The notes under the pieces were generated by a model. That model was not told the origin of the DNA and ran no database searches. It saw only the letters and a list, made by a program, of their open reading frames with translations. DNA of 59,887 nt from the NCBI GenBank assembly GCA_034180045.1, contig JAXFOY010000022.1, positions 1 to 59,887 on the forward strand, given 5' to 3'. Below are positions 41,438 through 50,700 of the stretch, one piece after another. The position numbers and the translations under genes were made by a program. Source of the stretch: Eubacterium_B sp034180045 (GTDB lineage Bacteria; Bacillota; Clostridia; Peptostreptococcales; Anaerovoracaceae). Every line of letters starts with the position of its first letter. Position 1 is the first letter of the stretch.

Positions 41438-42376
41438 ATGAAGAATTTTGATAGAATGCTTTTTCCGAAACAGTTAAAGAAGGGTGAAACTGTGGGTATA
41501 ATATGCCCGAGTTCGCCAATCAAGACTGAAAGAATTGAGCAGGTAAAAAAGACGATAGAAAATATGGGGTATAAGACCAAGCTCGCAGAGAATCTCGACA
41601 AGGTATTTGCAGGATTTATGGCGGGTGACGGTAAAGAGCGTGCTTTGTGGATAAACAAAATGTTCGCAGATAAAGAAGTATATGCGATTTTTTGTGTAAG
41701 AGGCGGAGACGGAAGCTCCAGAGTTATGGAATATTTGGACTACGAAACCATCAAAGAAAATCCTAAAATCTTTGTAGGCTATAGCGATGTAACCAATTTG
41801 CACTTAGCATTTAATCAAAAATGTGGATTGGTGAGCTTCCATGGTCCTATGATTTCATCTAATATGATTGATGATTTTGATGTTGAAACGGAAACTTCAT
41901 TTTTTTCAACGATAAATGCAAGTGAAGATTTTGAGTATCAAAATCCTCAAGGATTTGATATTAAAATGCTAAAGCCGGGGAAGGCGACGGGAAATCTTGT
42001 AGGTGGAAATCTCTCTTTGCTTTCGGCTAGTGTAGGAACGGATTTTGAAGTGGAAACTGAAAATAATATACTCTTTATTGAGGAAGTAAGTGAGCCTATG
42101 AGCAAGATTGAAAAATGGATTTTTCATCTTAGGAATGCCGGAAAACTCGATAAATGTAAGGGTATTATTCTGGGTCAGTTTACCAAGGTACAAAACGAGG
42201 ATGAACCTGAATACGATGAAAAGCAGGTCGTTCTTGCCGCGCTTAAGGGTCTTGAAATTCCTGTGGTATATAATGTACAATCGGGGCATGGCTATCCTAT
42301 GATGACCTTGCCTATGGGAGCAAAATGTACTTTGGATGCAGATAATTGCAGGATTGGCTTTAAGGTGCAAAGATAA
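41438..42376 (+). CDS. LD-carboxypeptidase, peptidase family S66
   Basis: This 312-residue cytoplasmic serine peptidase of the LdcA/MccF family has the catalytic serine in VGYSDVTNLHLAF (Ser116). A Glu lies in LFIEEVSEP (about 210), and a His in SGHGYPMMTLPMG near 285. Members trim the terminal D-Ala of peptidoglycan tetrapeptides or detoxify peptide-nucleotide antibiotics. It starts one base after the spmB stop and has no ribosome site of its own, so translation is probably coupled. The association with SpmAB parallels the spmA-spmB-dacB operon, with a different carboxypeptidase. Confidence 0.9.
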   Translation: MKNFDRMLFPKQLKKGETVGIICPSSPIKTERIEQVKKTIENMGYKTKLAENLDKVFAGFMAGDGKERALWINKMFADKEVYAIFCVRGGDGSSRVMEYLDYETIKENPKIFVGYSDVTNLHLAFNQKCGLVSFHGPMISSNMIDDFDVETETSFFSTINASEDFEYQNPQGFDIKMLKPGKATGNLVGGNLSLLSASVGTDFEVETENNILFIEEVSEPMSKIEKWIFHLRNAGKLDKCKGIILGQFTKVQNEDEPEYDEKQVVLAALKGLEIPVVYNVQSGHGYPMMTLPMGAKCTLDADNCRIGFKVQR

Positions 42377-42381
42377 GGTGT

Positions 42382-42414
42382 AAAGGGTGGCGGAATCTAC
42401 CGTTACCCTTTGTT
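42382..42414 (+). terminator. Hairpin after the LD-carboxypeptidase gene
   Basis: AAAGGGTGGCGG (42382-42393) pairs with CCGTTACCCTTT (42400-42411), including two G-U pairs, around a 6-base loop. It is followed only by TGTT, so termination may be partial. It would separate the sigma-54 operon from the genes that follow. Confidence 0.6.
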
Positions 42415-42442
42415 CTAAGGTTGATTTGGAAGTGAAAAGTAA

Positions 42443-42829
42443 ATGAAATTGCCGAAATTTGAAGCAAAAAAAACAAAAGAAAATGTCTCGTGTGCAAATT
42501 GCATTCCAAGAGATTTTTCCGAAAGAAAACTAAAAGTGTGTCCTATTTGTAAGCAAGATGTTAAAGAGTGGCAGATTGCAAGCAGCTGGACCGTACTGGA
42601 CAGATTGTATGAATTCACTTGTCCGAATTGCGGCAGCATCCTCATAATAGGACAAAATGATATAACGGGACTTTCATATACTGCCATGACACTTTGCGGA
42701 CAGATGAAAAAGATGAAAAATAAGGAGATGCGTGAAATCTATGTCAAATGCAAGCGTGTTGGCAAAAATGTTGATAAAAAGTACTTACAAGGTGAGGAGT
42801 TCATTCTTAGTGAGCTATATGATGAATGA
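42443..42829 (+). CDS. Zinc-ribbon protein of unknown function
   Basis: This 128-residue protein contains CANC (17-20), CPIC (33-36) and CPNCG (60-64), which could bind one or two zinc ions. A helical, lysine-rich C-terminal half follows. No family is recognised. Paired Cys motifs of this type often bind nucleic acid or act as structural knuckles. It has a weak ribosome site (GGAAGTG) and lies twenty bases before the lysA-like gene, so the two may share a transcript. Confidence 0.6.
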   Translation: MKLPKFEAKKTKENVSCANCIPRDFSERKLKVCPICKQDVKEWQIASSWTVLDRLYEFTCPNCGSILIIGQNDITGLSYTAMTLCGQMKKMKNKEMREIYVKCKRVGKNVDKKYLQGEEFILSELYDE

Positions 42830-42849
42830 TGGAGCGCAGGGAGTAAAAG

Positions 42850-44130
42850 ATGAAATACGAAATTAAGAATAATAGATTGTATTTCGATGGATGTGATACA
42901 GTAGAATTAGCAAAAAAATATGGGACACCATCATACATAGTTTCGAAGACGGAGATAAAAGAGCGGTTTGAGCAGCTTAGAGAATGCTTTCTTGATAAAT
43001 ATGAAAATACCAGAGTTGCATATGCAGCTAAAGCTTTTTTTTCCATAGCTATGGCGAAATTTGTCTCTGAGGAGGGAATGTGTGTAGATGTTGTATCGGG
43101 AGGAGAACTTTATACAGCAATTAAAGCCGGATTCCCTGCCGAAAGGATAGAATTTAACGGAAATAATAAATTGAAGAATGAAATTGAGTCTGCCATCGAT
43201 TACGGTGTTGGCAGAATAATTATAGATGGCACAAATGAACTTGATATGATAGAAAGCTATTGTAAGGAAACCGGGAAGAAAGCAAAAGTTTTGTATCGTA
43301 TAACGCCGGGAGTTAAGAGTTCGTCTCACGATTATATAGTTACAGGAAAGAAGGACTCTAAGTTCGGCATACCTTTGGATGACGAAATTATCATGCCGGC
43401 GGTTAAGCGTGCTATGGATTCAGATTTTGTAGAACTTCTGGGTTTTCACTTTCATGTAGGCTCACAGCTTTTTGAAAATGTACCGTACTTAAAGGCGACG
43501 GATATAGTACTTGAACTTTTGGATAAACTTAATGAAGCTTATGGTTTTGTTCCGCTGGAATTGAATGTAGGCGGCGGGTTCGCAGTGACGTACATAAACG
43601 AGGAAAGACCTCCTTACGACTTTTTTCTGGACCCTATTATGAAAAAAATAGAGTGCTATTTTGAACAAAAAAATATAAACAGACCGGCTGTTGTAATCGA
43701 ACCGGGAAGAAGCATAGTTGCAGAGGCGGGACTGACTTTATATACTGCCGGCTCTATCAAAACCATACCGGGGATAAGAAAGTATCTGGCGGTGGATGGA
43801 GGAATGACGGATAACATCAGACCTGCTCTTTATCAGGCGGAATACAGGTGCTATGTTGCGAATAAAGCAGGAGAAAAACCGTATGACGAGGTGACGGTAT
43901 GCGGTAAATGTTGCGAGTCGGGAGATGTGATAATCAAGGATGCCATCTTGCCTAAAGCGGAGTCCGGCGATATAATTGCCGTGCTTGCAACAGGTGCATA
44001 TGGATACTCTATGGCAAGTAATTATAACAAAATGCCGATACCGCCTGTAATTTTTGTGGAAAAAGGAGAAAGCAAACTTATTGTCAAAAGACAAAGCTAT
44101 GATGACATGCTTTCAAACGATGTGATTTGA
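42850..44130 (+). CDS. lysA: Diaminopimelate decarboxylase-type PLP enzyme
   Basis: This 426-residue fold-type III PLP enzyme has the PLP lysine in TRVAYAAKAFF (about 55-65). HFHVGSQL lies near 200-207, NVGGGFAVTY near 238-247, and the closing active-site motif CGKCCESGDVI at about 349-359, with the conserved Cys and Asp-Asp/Glu pattern. Diaminopimelate decarboxylase makes lysine from meso-diaminopimelate. No other lysine gene is near. A carboxynorspermidine or ornithine type relative is less likely given the CESGD motif. It ends just before a terminator. Confidence 0.9.
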   Translation: MKYEIKNNRLYFDGCDTVELAKKYGTPSYIVSKTEIKERFEQLRECFLDKYENTRVAYAAKAFFSIAMAKFVSEEGMCVDVVSGGELYTAIKAGFPAERIEFNGNNKLKNEIESAIDYGVGRIIIDGTNELDMIESYCKETGKKAKVLYRITPGVKSSSHDYIVTGKKDSKFGIPLDDEIIMPAVKRAMDSDFVELLGFHFHVGSQLFENVPYLKATDIVLELLDKLNEAYGFVPLELNVGGGFAVTYINEERPPYDFFLDPIMKKIECYFEQKNINRPAVVIEPGRSIVAEAGLTLYTAGSIKTIPGIRKYLAVDGGMTDNIRPALYQAEYRCYVANKAGEKPYDEVTVCGKCCESGDVIIKDAILPKAESGDIIAVLATGAYGYSMASNYNKMPIPPVIFVEKGESKLIVKRQSYDDMLSNDVI

Positions 44131-44160
44131 TGCCAATTTCATAAAATATATCTTGCAAAG

Positions 44161-44201
44161 CGGCAAACGCTCATAAATAATTGAGTGTTTGTCGTTTTTT
44201 T
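44161..44201 (+). terminator. Terminator after the lysA-type gene
   Basis: CGGCAAACGCTCA (44161-44173) pairs with TGAGTGTTTGTCG (44182-44194), with two G-U pairs, and is followed by seven T residues. This is a strong intrinsic terminator between lysA and holA. Confidence 0.88.
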
Positions 44202-44233
44202 GATAAAATCAACTCGTAAAGGAAGGCGTAGAA

Positions 44234-45286
44234 ATGTACAGAGAAAAAATTCACACATACAAAAAATTTGCAGAAGATGTAAAGAACGGAAAGATAAAAA
44301 ATGTTCTACTTATATATGGAGAGGAAGAGTATCTGGTAAAATGGGCGATTGATATGCTCGTAAAAAAATATATCAATGAAGCCACAAGACAGATGGATTT
44401 AACAATTTTAGACGAGATGGAAACAGCTTCATCGGAAATGGCTGTATCTATAATCGAAAGTTGCGAAACTTTTCCGCTGTTTTCTGATAAAAGAGTGATT
44501 ATAGTAAGGGACATGAAAGCACTTGTTTCATCTTCACCGCAAGCGATTAGAGAAAAAGATTTGGCTGAATTGAAATCTTATTTCAAGCAAGTTCCGGATA
44601 CAAGTTTACTCATATTTGCCGCATCAAATGCAGATAAATCTAAGCCGCTGTCAAAAGCGATCATTGAAGCAGGTGCCGGGTATAATTTTGAACGCTTAGG
44701 TCGCAGTGACCTTATATCATTTGCGAATAAGCGCTTTAGGCAGGCAGGAAAGAAAATATCAAATATTAACATGAATATGCTGATTGACGAAACCGGATAT
44801 TTTAATCAGGATAGCAATTATGATTTATACACGTTTATGAACGATATATCGAAGCTTATCGCAATTAGCGGAGATACGATAGAGGAAAATTCAATTAAAG
44901 ATTTGGTTATAAGCGATGAAGATACTTTCGTATTCAATTTGCTTGACAGCATCGGCTCAGGGCGAAAAGATAAAGCCTTTGAACAGCTTCATAATATTCT
45001 TGCAGGAGGGGGAGACGAGTTTCAGCTCATAGGTACGATTGTATCACAATTTGAATTGATGTATTCTGTTAAACAAATGACAGATAGCGGGATGCAGCTT
45101 ACGGATATAGCGAAAAAGCTTAAGGCAAGCGAATATAGAATAAAGAAATTCATGCCGCAGTTACAACGCTTTTCATCTCAGAAACTTGCAGAAATCCTAT
45201 CGTCGGCATATGAACTGAGCAATAACATTACATCGGGATTGCTAAAATCAAATATGGCTTTGGAATTATTTATCGCCGGTTTTTAG
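44234..45286 (+). CDS. holA: DNA polymerase III delta subunit
   Basis: This 350-residue clamp-loader subunit opens the sliding clamp during replication. The N-terminal AAA+-like domain begins NVLLIYGEEEYLVKWAIDML (about 22-41) and contains SCETFPLFSDKRVIIVRDMK, both family hallmarks. There is no functional Walker motif, as normal for delta. The middle carries FNLLDSIGSGRKDKAFEQLH (about 236-255) and the C-terminus closes with LLKSNMALELFIAGF. AAAGGAAGG precedes the ATG. It is flanked by terminators or long gaps on both sides and so appears to be transcribed alone. Confidence 0.92.
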   Translation: MYREKIHTYKKFAEDVKNGKIKNVLLIYGEEEYLVKWAIDMLVKKYINEATRQMDLTILDEMETASSEMAVSIIESCETFPLFSDKRVIIVRDMKALVSSSPQAIREKDLAELKSYFKQVPDTSLLIFAASNADKSKPLSKAIIEAGAGYNFERLGRSDLISFANKRFRQAGKKISNINMNMLIDETGYFNQDSNYDLYTFMNDISKLIAISGDTIEENSIKDLVISDEDTFVFNLLDSIGSGRKDKAFEQLHNILAGGGDEFQLIGTIVSQFELMYSVKQMTDSGMQLTDIAKKLKASEYRIKKFMPQLQRFSSQKLAEILSSAYELSNNITSGLLKSNMALELFIAGF

Positions 45287-45409
45287 AGATGGTGAACCGC
45301 AGTGAACTCAAAATGTGTTCGCAAAAGCTAACTGAACTGAAAACGGTTCGAAAATATGACGAAAATATTGTGTATACATGATTTTTTTTGGTATAAAATT
45401 TGATACAAA

Positions 45410-45438
45410 TTGATTTTAAGTTTTAGCTTTTGTATAAT
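45410..45438 (+). promoter_or_regulatory. Sigma-70-type promoter of the transhydrogenase operon
   Basis: TTGATT (45410-45415) and TATAAT (45433-45438) are separated by an ideal 17 bases and lie about 50 bases upstream of the stnA start. The rest of the 200-base gap after holA is AT-rich and holds no gene. No clear Rex-type inverted repeat was found in it. Confidence 0.7.
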
Positions 45439-45489
45439 TACTATGTATTTATATTGAGTATTATATAACAGAATAGGAGGTCGTATTTT

Positions 45490-45993
45490 ATGTGTACTAA
45501 TTGCAAAATAGAGCCGGATGCACGTTTTGAAGAACTGGCGCCGATTCTTGAAAAGTATGCTAAAGTACCGGGAAGTTTGATTACCATATTACAGAAAACA
45601 CAGGCTATATATGGTTATCTGTCACTTGATGCAATCAACTATATTGCTGCCGTGACAGGAATTGCGCCTGCAAAAATATATGGTGTAGCAACTTTTTATG
45701 CACAGTTCAGACTTCAGCCGGTAGGAAAATATTTGATTATGATGTGTCAGGGAACGGCATGTCATGTCAACGGTTCCGAATCGATAGGTGACGCAGTTAG
45801 CGAGCATTTGAATATAAAGGACGGAGAAACAACGGAAGACGGATTATTTACTCTCAATTACGTGGCCTGTCTCGGCTGTTGCTCTCTGGCGCCGGTTATG
45901 ATGATTCAAACAAGTGAAGGCGACGAAACATATAGTGAGCTAACTAAGGATAAAGTCGTTAAGATACTTGATGAGCTGGCTAAAAAGGCTTAG
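45490..45993 (+). CDS. stnA: NuoE/HydC-type [2Fe-2S] subunit of an electron-bifurcating complex
   Basis: This 167-residue thioredoxin-like ferredoxin subunit has the four cluster ligands in MCQGTACHVN (C-x4-C, about 84-93) and ACLGCCSLAP (about 121-130). An N-terminal helical region, PGSLITILQKTQAIYGYLS, is typical of NuoE. It passes electrons to or from the flavin subunit encoded next. AGGAGGT precedes ATG 45490. The gene symbol follows the Sporomusa-type Nfn (StnABC) because of the neighbouring large subunit; NuoE alone is shared with hydrogenases and formate dehydrogenases. Confidence 0.8.
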   Translation: MCTNCKIEPDARFEELAPILEKYAKVPGSLITILQKTQAIYGYLSLDAINYIAAVTGIAPAKIYGVATFYAQFRLQPVGKYLIMMCQGTACHVNGSESIGDAVSEHLNIKDGETTEDGLFTLNYVACLGCCSLAPVMMIQTSEGDETYSELTKDKVVKILDELAKKA

Positions 45994-46004
45994 GAGGTGC
46001 AGTA

Positions 46005-47753
46005 ATGAAGATAATAATCGGACAGGGAAGCTGTGGAATAGCGTCAGGCGCAAAGAAAACCGAAGATGAATTCAGAAAGCTCATAGCTGCCGAAAATCTG
46101 GATGTGGATCTTGATTTTGCAGGCTGTGTAGGAACCTGTTATCTTGAACCTATAGTAGACGTTTACGATGATGAGGGCAAGATGACAAGATATGTCAAAG
46201 TACAACCGGATAAGGTTCAGTCAATTATTGACGGACATATCAAAGGCGGTAAGCCTGTTTCTGAACTCGCAATAGCAGGAGATGATGAAACATTTATAGA
46301 TAAGCAGCAGAGAGTTGTTCTCAAGCACTGCGGAATTATCAATCCGGAAGAAATCGAAGATTATATAGCTGTAGGCGGATATGAAGCTACCAAGAAAGTT
46401 GTCACATCGATGACTCAGGACGAGGTAATAGATGTAATTAAGGTTTCAGGTTTAAGAGGCCGCGGAGGAGCAGGTTTTCCTACATGGTTCAAATGGGATG
46501 CGGCAAAAAATAACGACGCGGATGAGAAGTTTATTGTCTGTAATGCCGATGAAGGAGATCCGGGAGCGTTCATGGACAGAGCTATTTTAGAAGGTGATCC
46601 TCATTCAGTTCTGGAAGGAATGACTATCGGCGGCTTTGCAATGGGAGCAACCGAGGGAATCATTTACTGCCGTGCCGAGTATCCTTTGGCAATAAAACGA
46701 CTTGAAATCGCTATGGAGCAAGCAAGGGAAAAAGGCTTCCTAGGTAAGAATATATTCGGCTCGGGATATGATTTTGATATCAGAATTAAAGCCGGGGCCG
46801 GCGCTTTCGTGTGCGGTGAAGAGACGGCGCTGATCGCATCACTTGAAGGTGAGAGAGGTATGCCTAGACTAAAACCGCCTTTCCCGGCACAAAAGGGATT
46901 TTGGCAGAAACCGACAAATATAAACAATGTAGAAACTTATGCCAATGTGGCTTGGATAATTGTTAACGGCGGAGAAGCCTTTGCTTCTATGGGAAGTGAA
47001 AAATCCAACGGAACTAAGGTATTTGCTCTTGCCGGTAAGATTCGTAAAGCGGGTCTTGCAGAAGTACCGATGGGTCTTACAATCAGAGAAATTATCAATG
47101 ACATAGGAGGCGGTATCAAAAATGACAGACAGTTCAAGGCTGTTCAGCTTGGCGGTCCGTCAGGTGGATGTGTACCGGAATCACTTGCAGATACTCCTGT
47201 AACATATGAAGACATAGTTAAGACGGGTGCTATCGTAGGCTCGGGCGGTATGATAGTAATGGACGAAGATACTTGCATGGTTGATATGGCAAGATACTTC
47301 CTGGACTTTACCCGTAAGGAATCCTGCGGTAAATGTAATTACTGCCGTATCGGTACAAAGAGAATGCTCGAAATCCTCGAAAGAATCACAGAGGGCAAGG
47401 GTAAGGACGGAGATATAGAACTTCTTGAGGAACTTGCAGACAAGATTAAAAACGGATCTCTATGCGGGCTAGGGCAGACGGCGCCAAATCCGGTTCTTAC
47501 TACTTTGAAGTATTTCAGAAACGAGTATGAAGATCATATATATAATCACAAATGTACTGCAAAATCATGTAAGGCGTTGATTACATTCAATATTACAGAT
47601 AAATGTGTAGGATGTACGGCTTGTGCAAGAAACTGTCCGGTTAACGCTATTACGGGAGAAGTAAAGAAACAACATACTATAGATCAAACACTATGTATCA
47701 AATGCGGTAAGTGTCAAGAAACATGTCGCTTTGGTTCAATTGAAAGACTGTAG
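46005..47753 (+). CDS. stnB: NuoF/HydB-type NADH-binding flavoprotein subunit
   Basis: This 582-residue NAD(H)-reactive subunit begins with a thioredoxin-like [2Fe-2S] domain (about 1-90, GQGSCGIASG and AGCVGTCYLEP). The NADH/FMN core has GRGGAGFPTWFKWD, NADEGDPGAFMD and GAFVCGEETALIASLEGERG. A [4Fe-4S] site lies at ESCGKCNYCRIGTKR (about 440-454). The C-terminus adds two more [4Fe-4S] clusters: CVGCTACARNCP (about 541-552) and CIKCGKCQETC (about 566-576). This layout matches the bifurcating HydB/NuoF family. It follows stnA by eleven bases with AGGAGGTG. Confidence 0.88.
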   Translation: MKIIIGQGSCGIASGAKKTEDEFRKLIAAENLDVDLDFAGCVGTCYLEPIVDVYDDEGKMTRYVKVQPDKVQSIIDGHIKGGKPVSELAIAGDDETFIDKQQRVVLKHCGIINPEEIEDYIAVGGYEATKKVVTSMTQDEVIDVIKVSGLRGRGGAGFPTWFKWDAAKNNDADEKFIVCNADEGDPGAFMDRAILEGDPHSVLEGMTIGGFAMGATEGIIYCRAEYPLAIKRLEIAMEQAREKGFLGKNIFGSGYDFDIRIKAGAGAFVCGEETALIASLEGERGMPRLKPPFPAQKGFWQKPTNINNVETYANVAWIIVNGGEAFASMGSEKSNGTKVFALAGKIRKAGLAEVPMGLTIREIINDIGGGIKNDRQFKAVQLGGPSGGCVPESLADTPVTYEDIVKTGAIVGSGGMIVMDEDTCMVDMARYFLDFTRKESCGKCNYCRIGTKRMLEILERITEGKGKDGDIELLEELADKIKNGSLCGLGQTAPNPVLTTLKYFRNEYEDHIYNHKCTAKSCKALITFNITDKCVGCTACARNCPVNAITGEVKKQHTIDQTLCIKCGKCQETCRFGSIERL

Positions 47754-47770
47754 GAAGGGAGCTATAGGCA

Positions 47771-50700
47771 ATGAAAAAAATCAGATTGAATATTGACGGC
47801 AAAGAAGTTCAGGCTGTAGCAGGTCAAACCATATTGGAAGTTGCTCGTGAAAATGACATTTTTATTCCGACTCTCTGTTATGATGAAAGAACCGAAATAT
47901 ACGGATCATGCGGACTTTGCATGGTTGAAATAGAAGGCAGTCCAAAGCTTGCAAAGGCGTGTGCTACAACAGTTGCCCCTAATATGGTCGTTTTGACAAA
48001 CACTGATAAAGTCAACGAAATCAGAAAGACGAACCTGGAACTTCTAATCAGTAACCATTATGGCGACTGCGTAGGTCCTTGTATGAAGGCCTGTCCTGCT
48101 CATACAGATTGTCAGGGTTATGTGGGACTTGTTGCAAACGGGCAGTTTGAACTTGCAAATGAGCTTATAAAAGATAAGATTCCGCTACCGGCATCTATAG
48201 GTAGAGTGTGTCCACATCCATGTGAAGACGCATGTAGAAGAGGTCTTGTAGATGAGCCTATCAGCATTGCGATGATTAAGCGCTTTGCCGGAGATATGGA
48301 CATAGCGGCAGAGCAGAGATTTATCCCCGAAATTGCAGAGAAAACAGGCAAATCTATCGCTATCATCGGCGGTGGACCTATGGGATTGTCAGCTGCATAT
48401 TTCTTAAGACAAAAGGGACATGAAGTCACTATATTTGATGCGATGCCTAAGCTTGGCGGCATGATGAGATACGGTATTCCGGAATACAGACTGCCAAAGG
48501 AAGTTTTGGATGCCGAGATTGAAATTATCGAAGCTATGGGTGTTGATATAGTTCCAAATACAAAGATAGGTGTAGACATTCCGCTAGATACAATCAGAAA
48601 TGATTTTGATGCGGTAATCCTAGGTATAGGTGCATGGGTATCGACCGGCGTCGGTTGCCCGGGAGAGGATGCAGAAGGCGTTATCGGCGGTATTGACTTC
48701 CTGCGCAAGGTAGTAAGGAACGAGCATATCAGTCTTGGTAAGAATGTGGCTATCGTAGGCGGCGGTAATACTGCCATGGATGCTTGCCGTACAGCAGTCA
48801 GACTGGGCGCGGAAAATGTATATAATATTTATCGTCGTACAAAGAATGAGATGCCGGCAGACATGATAGAAATAGAAGAGGGTGAAGAGGAAGGTGTAAT
48901 CTTTAAGAACCTGACAAACCCGATTGAAATTCTAAAGGATGAGAACGGACATGTTAAGCAGATTGTTCTTCAGGTAATGGAGCTTGGAGAAGCCGATGCA
49001 TCAGGCAGACGCAAACCTGTTCCGGTTGAAGGTAAGACGGAAACTATAGATGTAGATACGGTTATCCTTGCCATCGGTCAGAAGGTTGATGCGTCAATGT
49101 TCGAGCTTGACAAGACAAAAAAAGGCGGCATTTCATACGATCCTAAGACTATGATGACAAGTCTTCCGGGTGTATTTGCCGGCGGTGACTGCGGTAATGA
49201 TAAAATTTCAATTGCGGTCGAATCCATAGGAGATGCAGTCAAAATCGCAGAGTCTGTAGACGCTTATCTTGACGGTGAAATCTACGAATACGAGCCTAGA
49301 TATCATGTAGAAAAAGATGATATTACAGAAAAAACATTTGAAGATAGAGAAAGATTGTGTCGAGAGAAGGCTGATCAGCTTACAGCAGCAGAAAGAAAAG
49401 ATAACTTCACGGAAGTTGTATACGGCGGTCTTACTGTTGAGCAAGCTGTTAAAGAAGCATCGCGCTGTTTAGAATGCGGATGTCATGATTACTTCGAATG
49501 TAAGCTTGTCGAATATGCTAACGAGTACAATGTTGAACCTGAGCGATTCTCAGGCGAAATGTCAAAGATTGACTTTGAAGACAATCATCCGTTCATTCTA
49601 AGAGACCCTAACAAATGTATTCTTTGCGGACTTTGCGTAAGAGTATGTGATGAGGTTATGGGAATAGGCGCGTTGGGACTTGTAAACAGAGGCTTTGATA
49701 CAGTTGTCAAGCCGTCGCTGGAGATGCCTTTGATGTCAACTGCCTGTGACAGCTGTGGACAATGTGTGTCGGTTTGTCCTGTAGGTGCAATTCAGGAAAG
49801 ACAGACTGTAATCAAAGAGATTCCGCTTGAAACGGAGCTTACAAATACTACATGTGCAAATTGTGCTGTAGGATGTACTATGAACCTTGAAACCTATGGA
49901 GATATGCTGATAAAGGCAAATCCGGATACAGAGGGTGTCGTTAATAAGGGACTTTGCTGTGCTAAAGGTAAATGGGGCTTTGATATTTCAATGCTTGACG
50001 GCAAGGTTACAGATCCGATGATTAAACGAATCAACGGAGAGATGGAAGCTGCCGATTATCATGAAGCTATGATAATGACCGCTAAGAATCTCGAATCAGT
50101 GAGAGCAAGACACGGTGCAGGTTCAATTGCAGTTGCAATCTCAGACCGATATACAAATGAAGAAGCATACGCTATGAAGAAGTTTGCCGAGGTTCTAGGA
50201 GCTAAGGTATTCAGCTTCAACAACAGACATAATGCCTTGCTTGATGTACTGGGTCTTGACGCTTCACCAAATACAATAGATGAACTTCTTTCCACAGAAG
50301 TAATTCTTGTACCGGGATTTATCAAAAATAGGTCTGCCGTTATCTGGAACAAGATTAAGCAGGCTGCAAATGCAGGGGCAAAGGTGGTTGTTATTAATAC
50401 ACCTGACGCCGGCACGGAAATTCCTGGCGCTTATATGACAGTAAATACAGATAACAGCACGGAGTTCTTAAAAGGACTTGCAAAGGCCGTTATCGAAGCC
50501 GGCGCACCATGTGATGCAGCAGGATTTGCGGAATTTAAGGATTCTGTAGCAGGTGCGGAAATTACTGAAGAAATCAAAGCTATCGCAAACCTTTACACAG
50601 CTGCTAAGAAAGCGATGATAGTATTTGAGCAAAATGTACTGAGCGTTGCAGCAGCAGAAATACTTGCAGGTATCGCTGTTGTTTCAGGTCATATCGGAAG

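Noticed and set aside
45287..45489. Rex operator before the transhydrogenase operon
   Set aside because: Phrases such as TTGTGTATACA were examined, but no proper inverted TTGTTAA/TTAACAA-type site is present.
48118..48777. Long open frame (219 codons) on the - strand inside stnC
   Set aside because: It is a shadow of the strongly coding + strand frame, with low-complexity Pro/Ser/Ile composition, no ribosome site and no recognisable domain.
49860..50250. Catalytic Cys or selenocysteine of a formate dehydrogenase in stnC
   Set aside because: There is no in-frame TGA and no Cys at the expected segment, which reads NNRHNALLDVLG. Formate oxidation is therefore not claimed.
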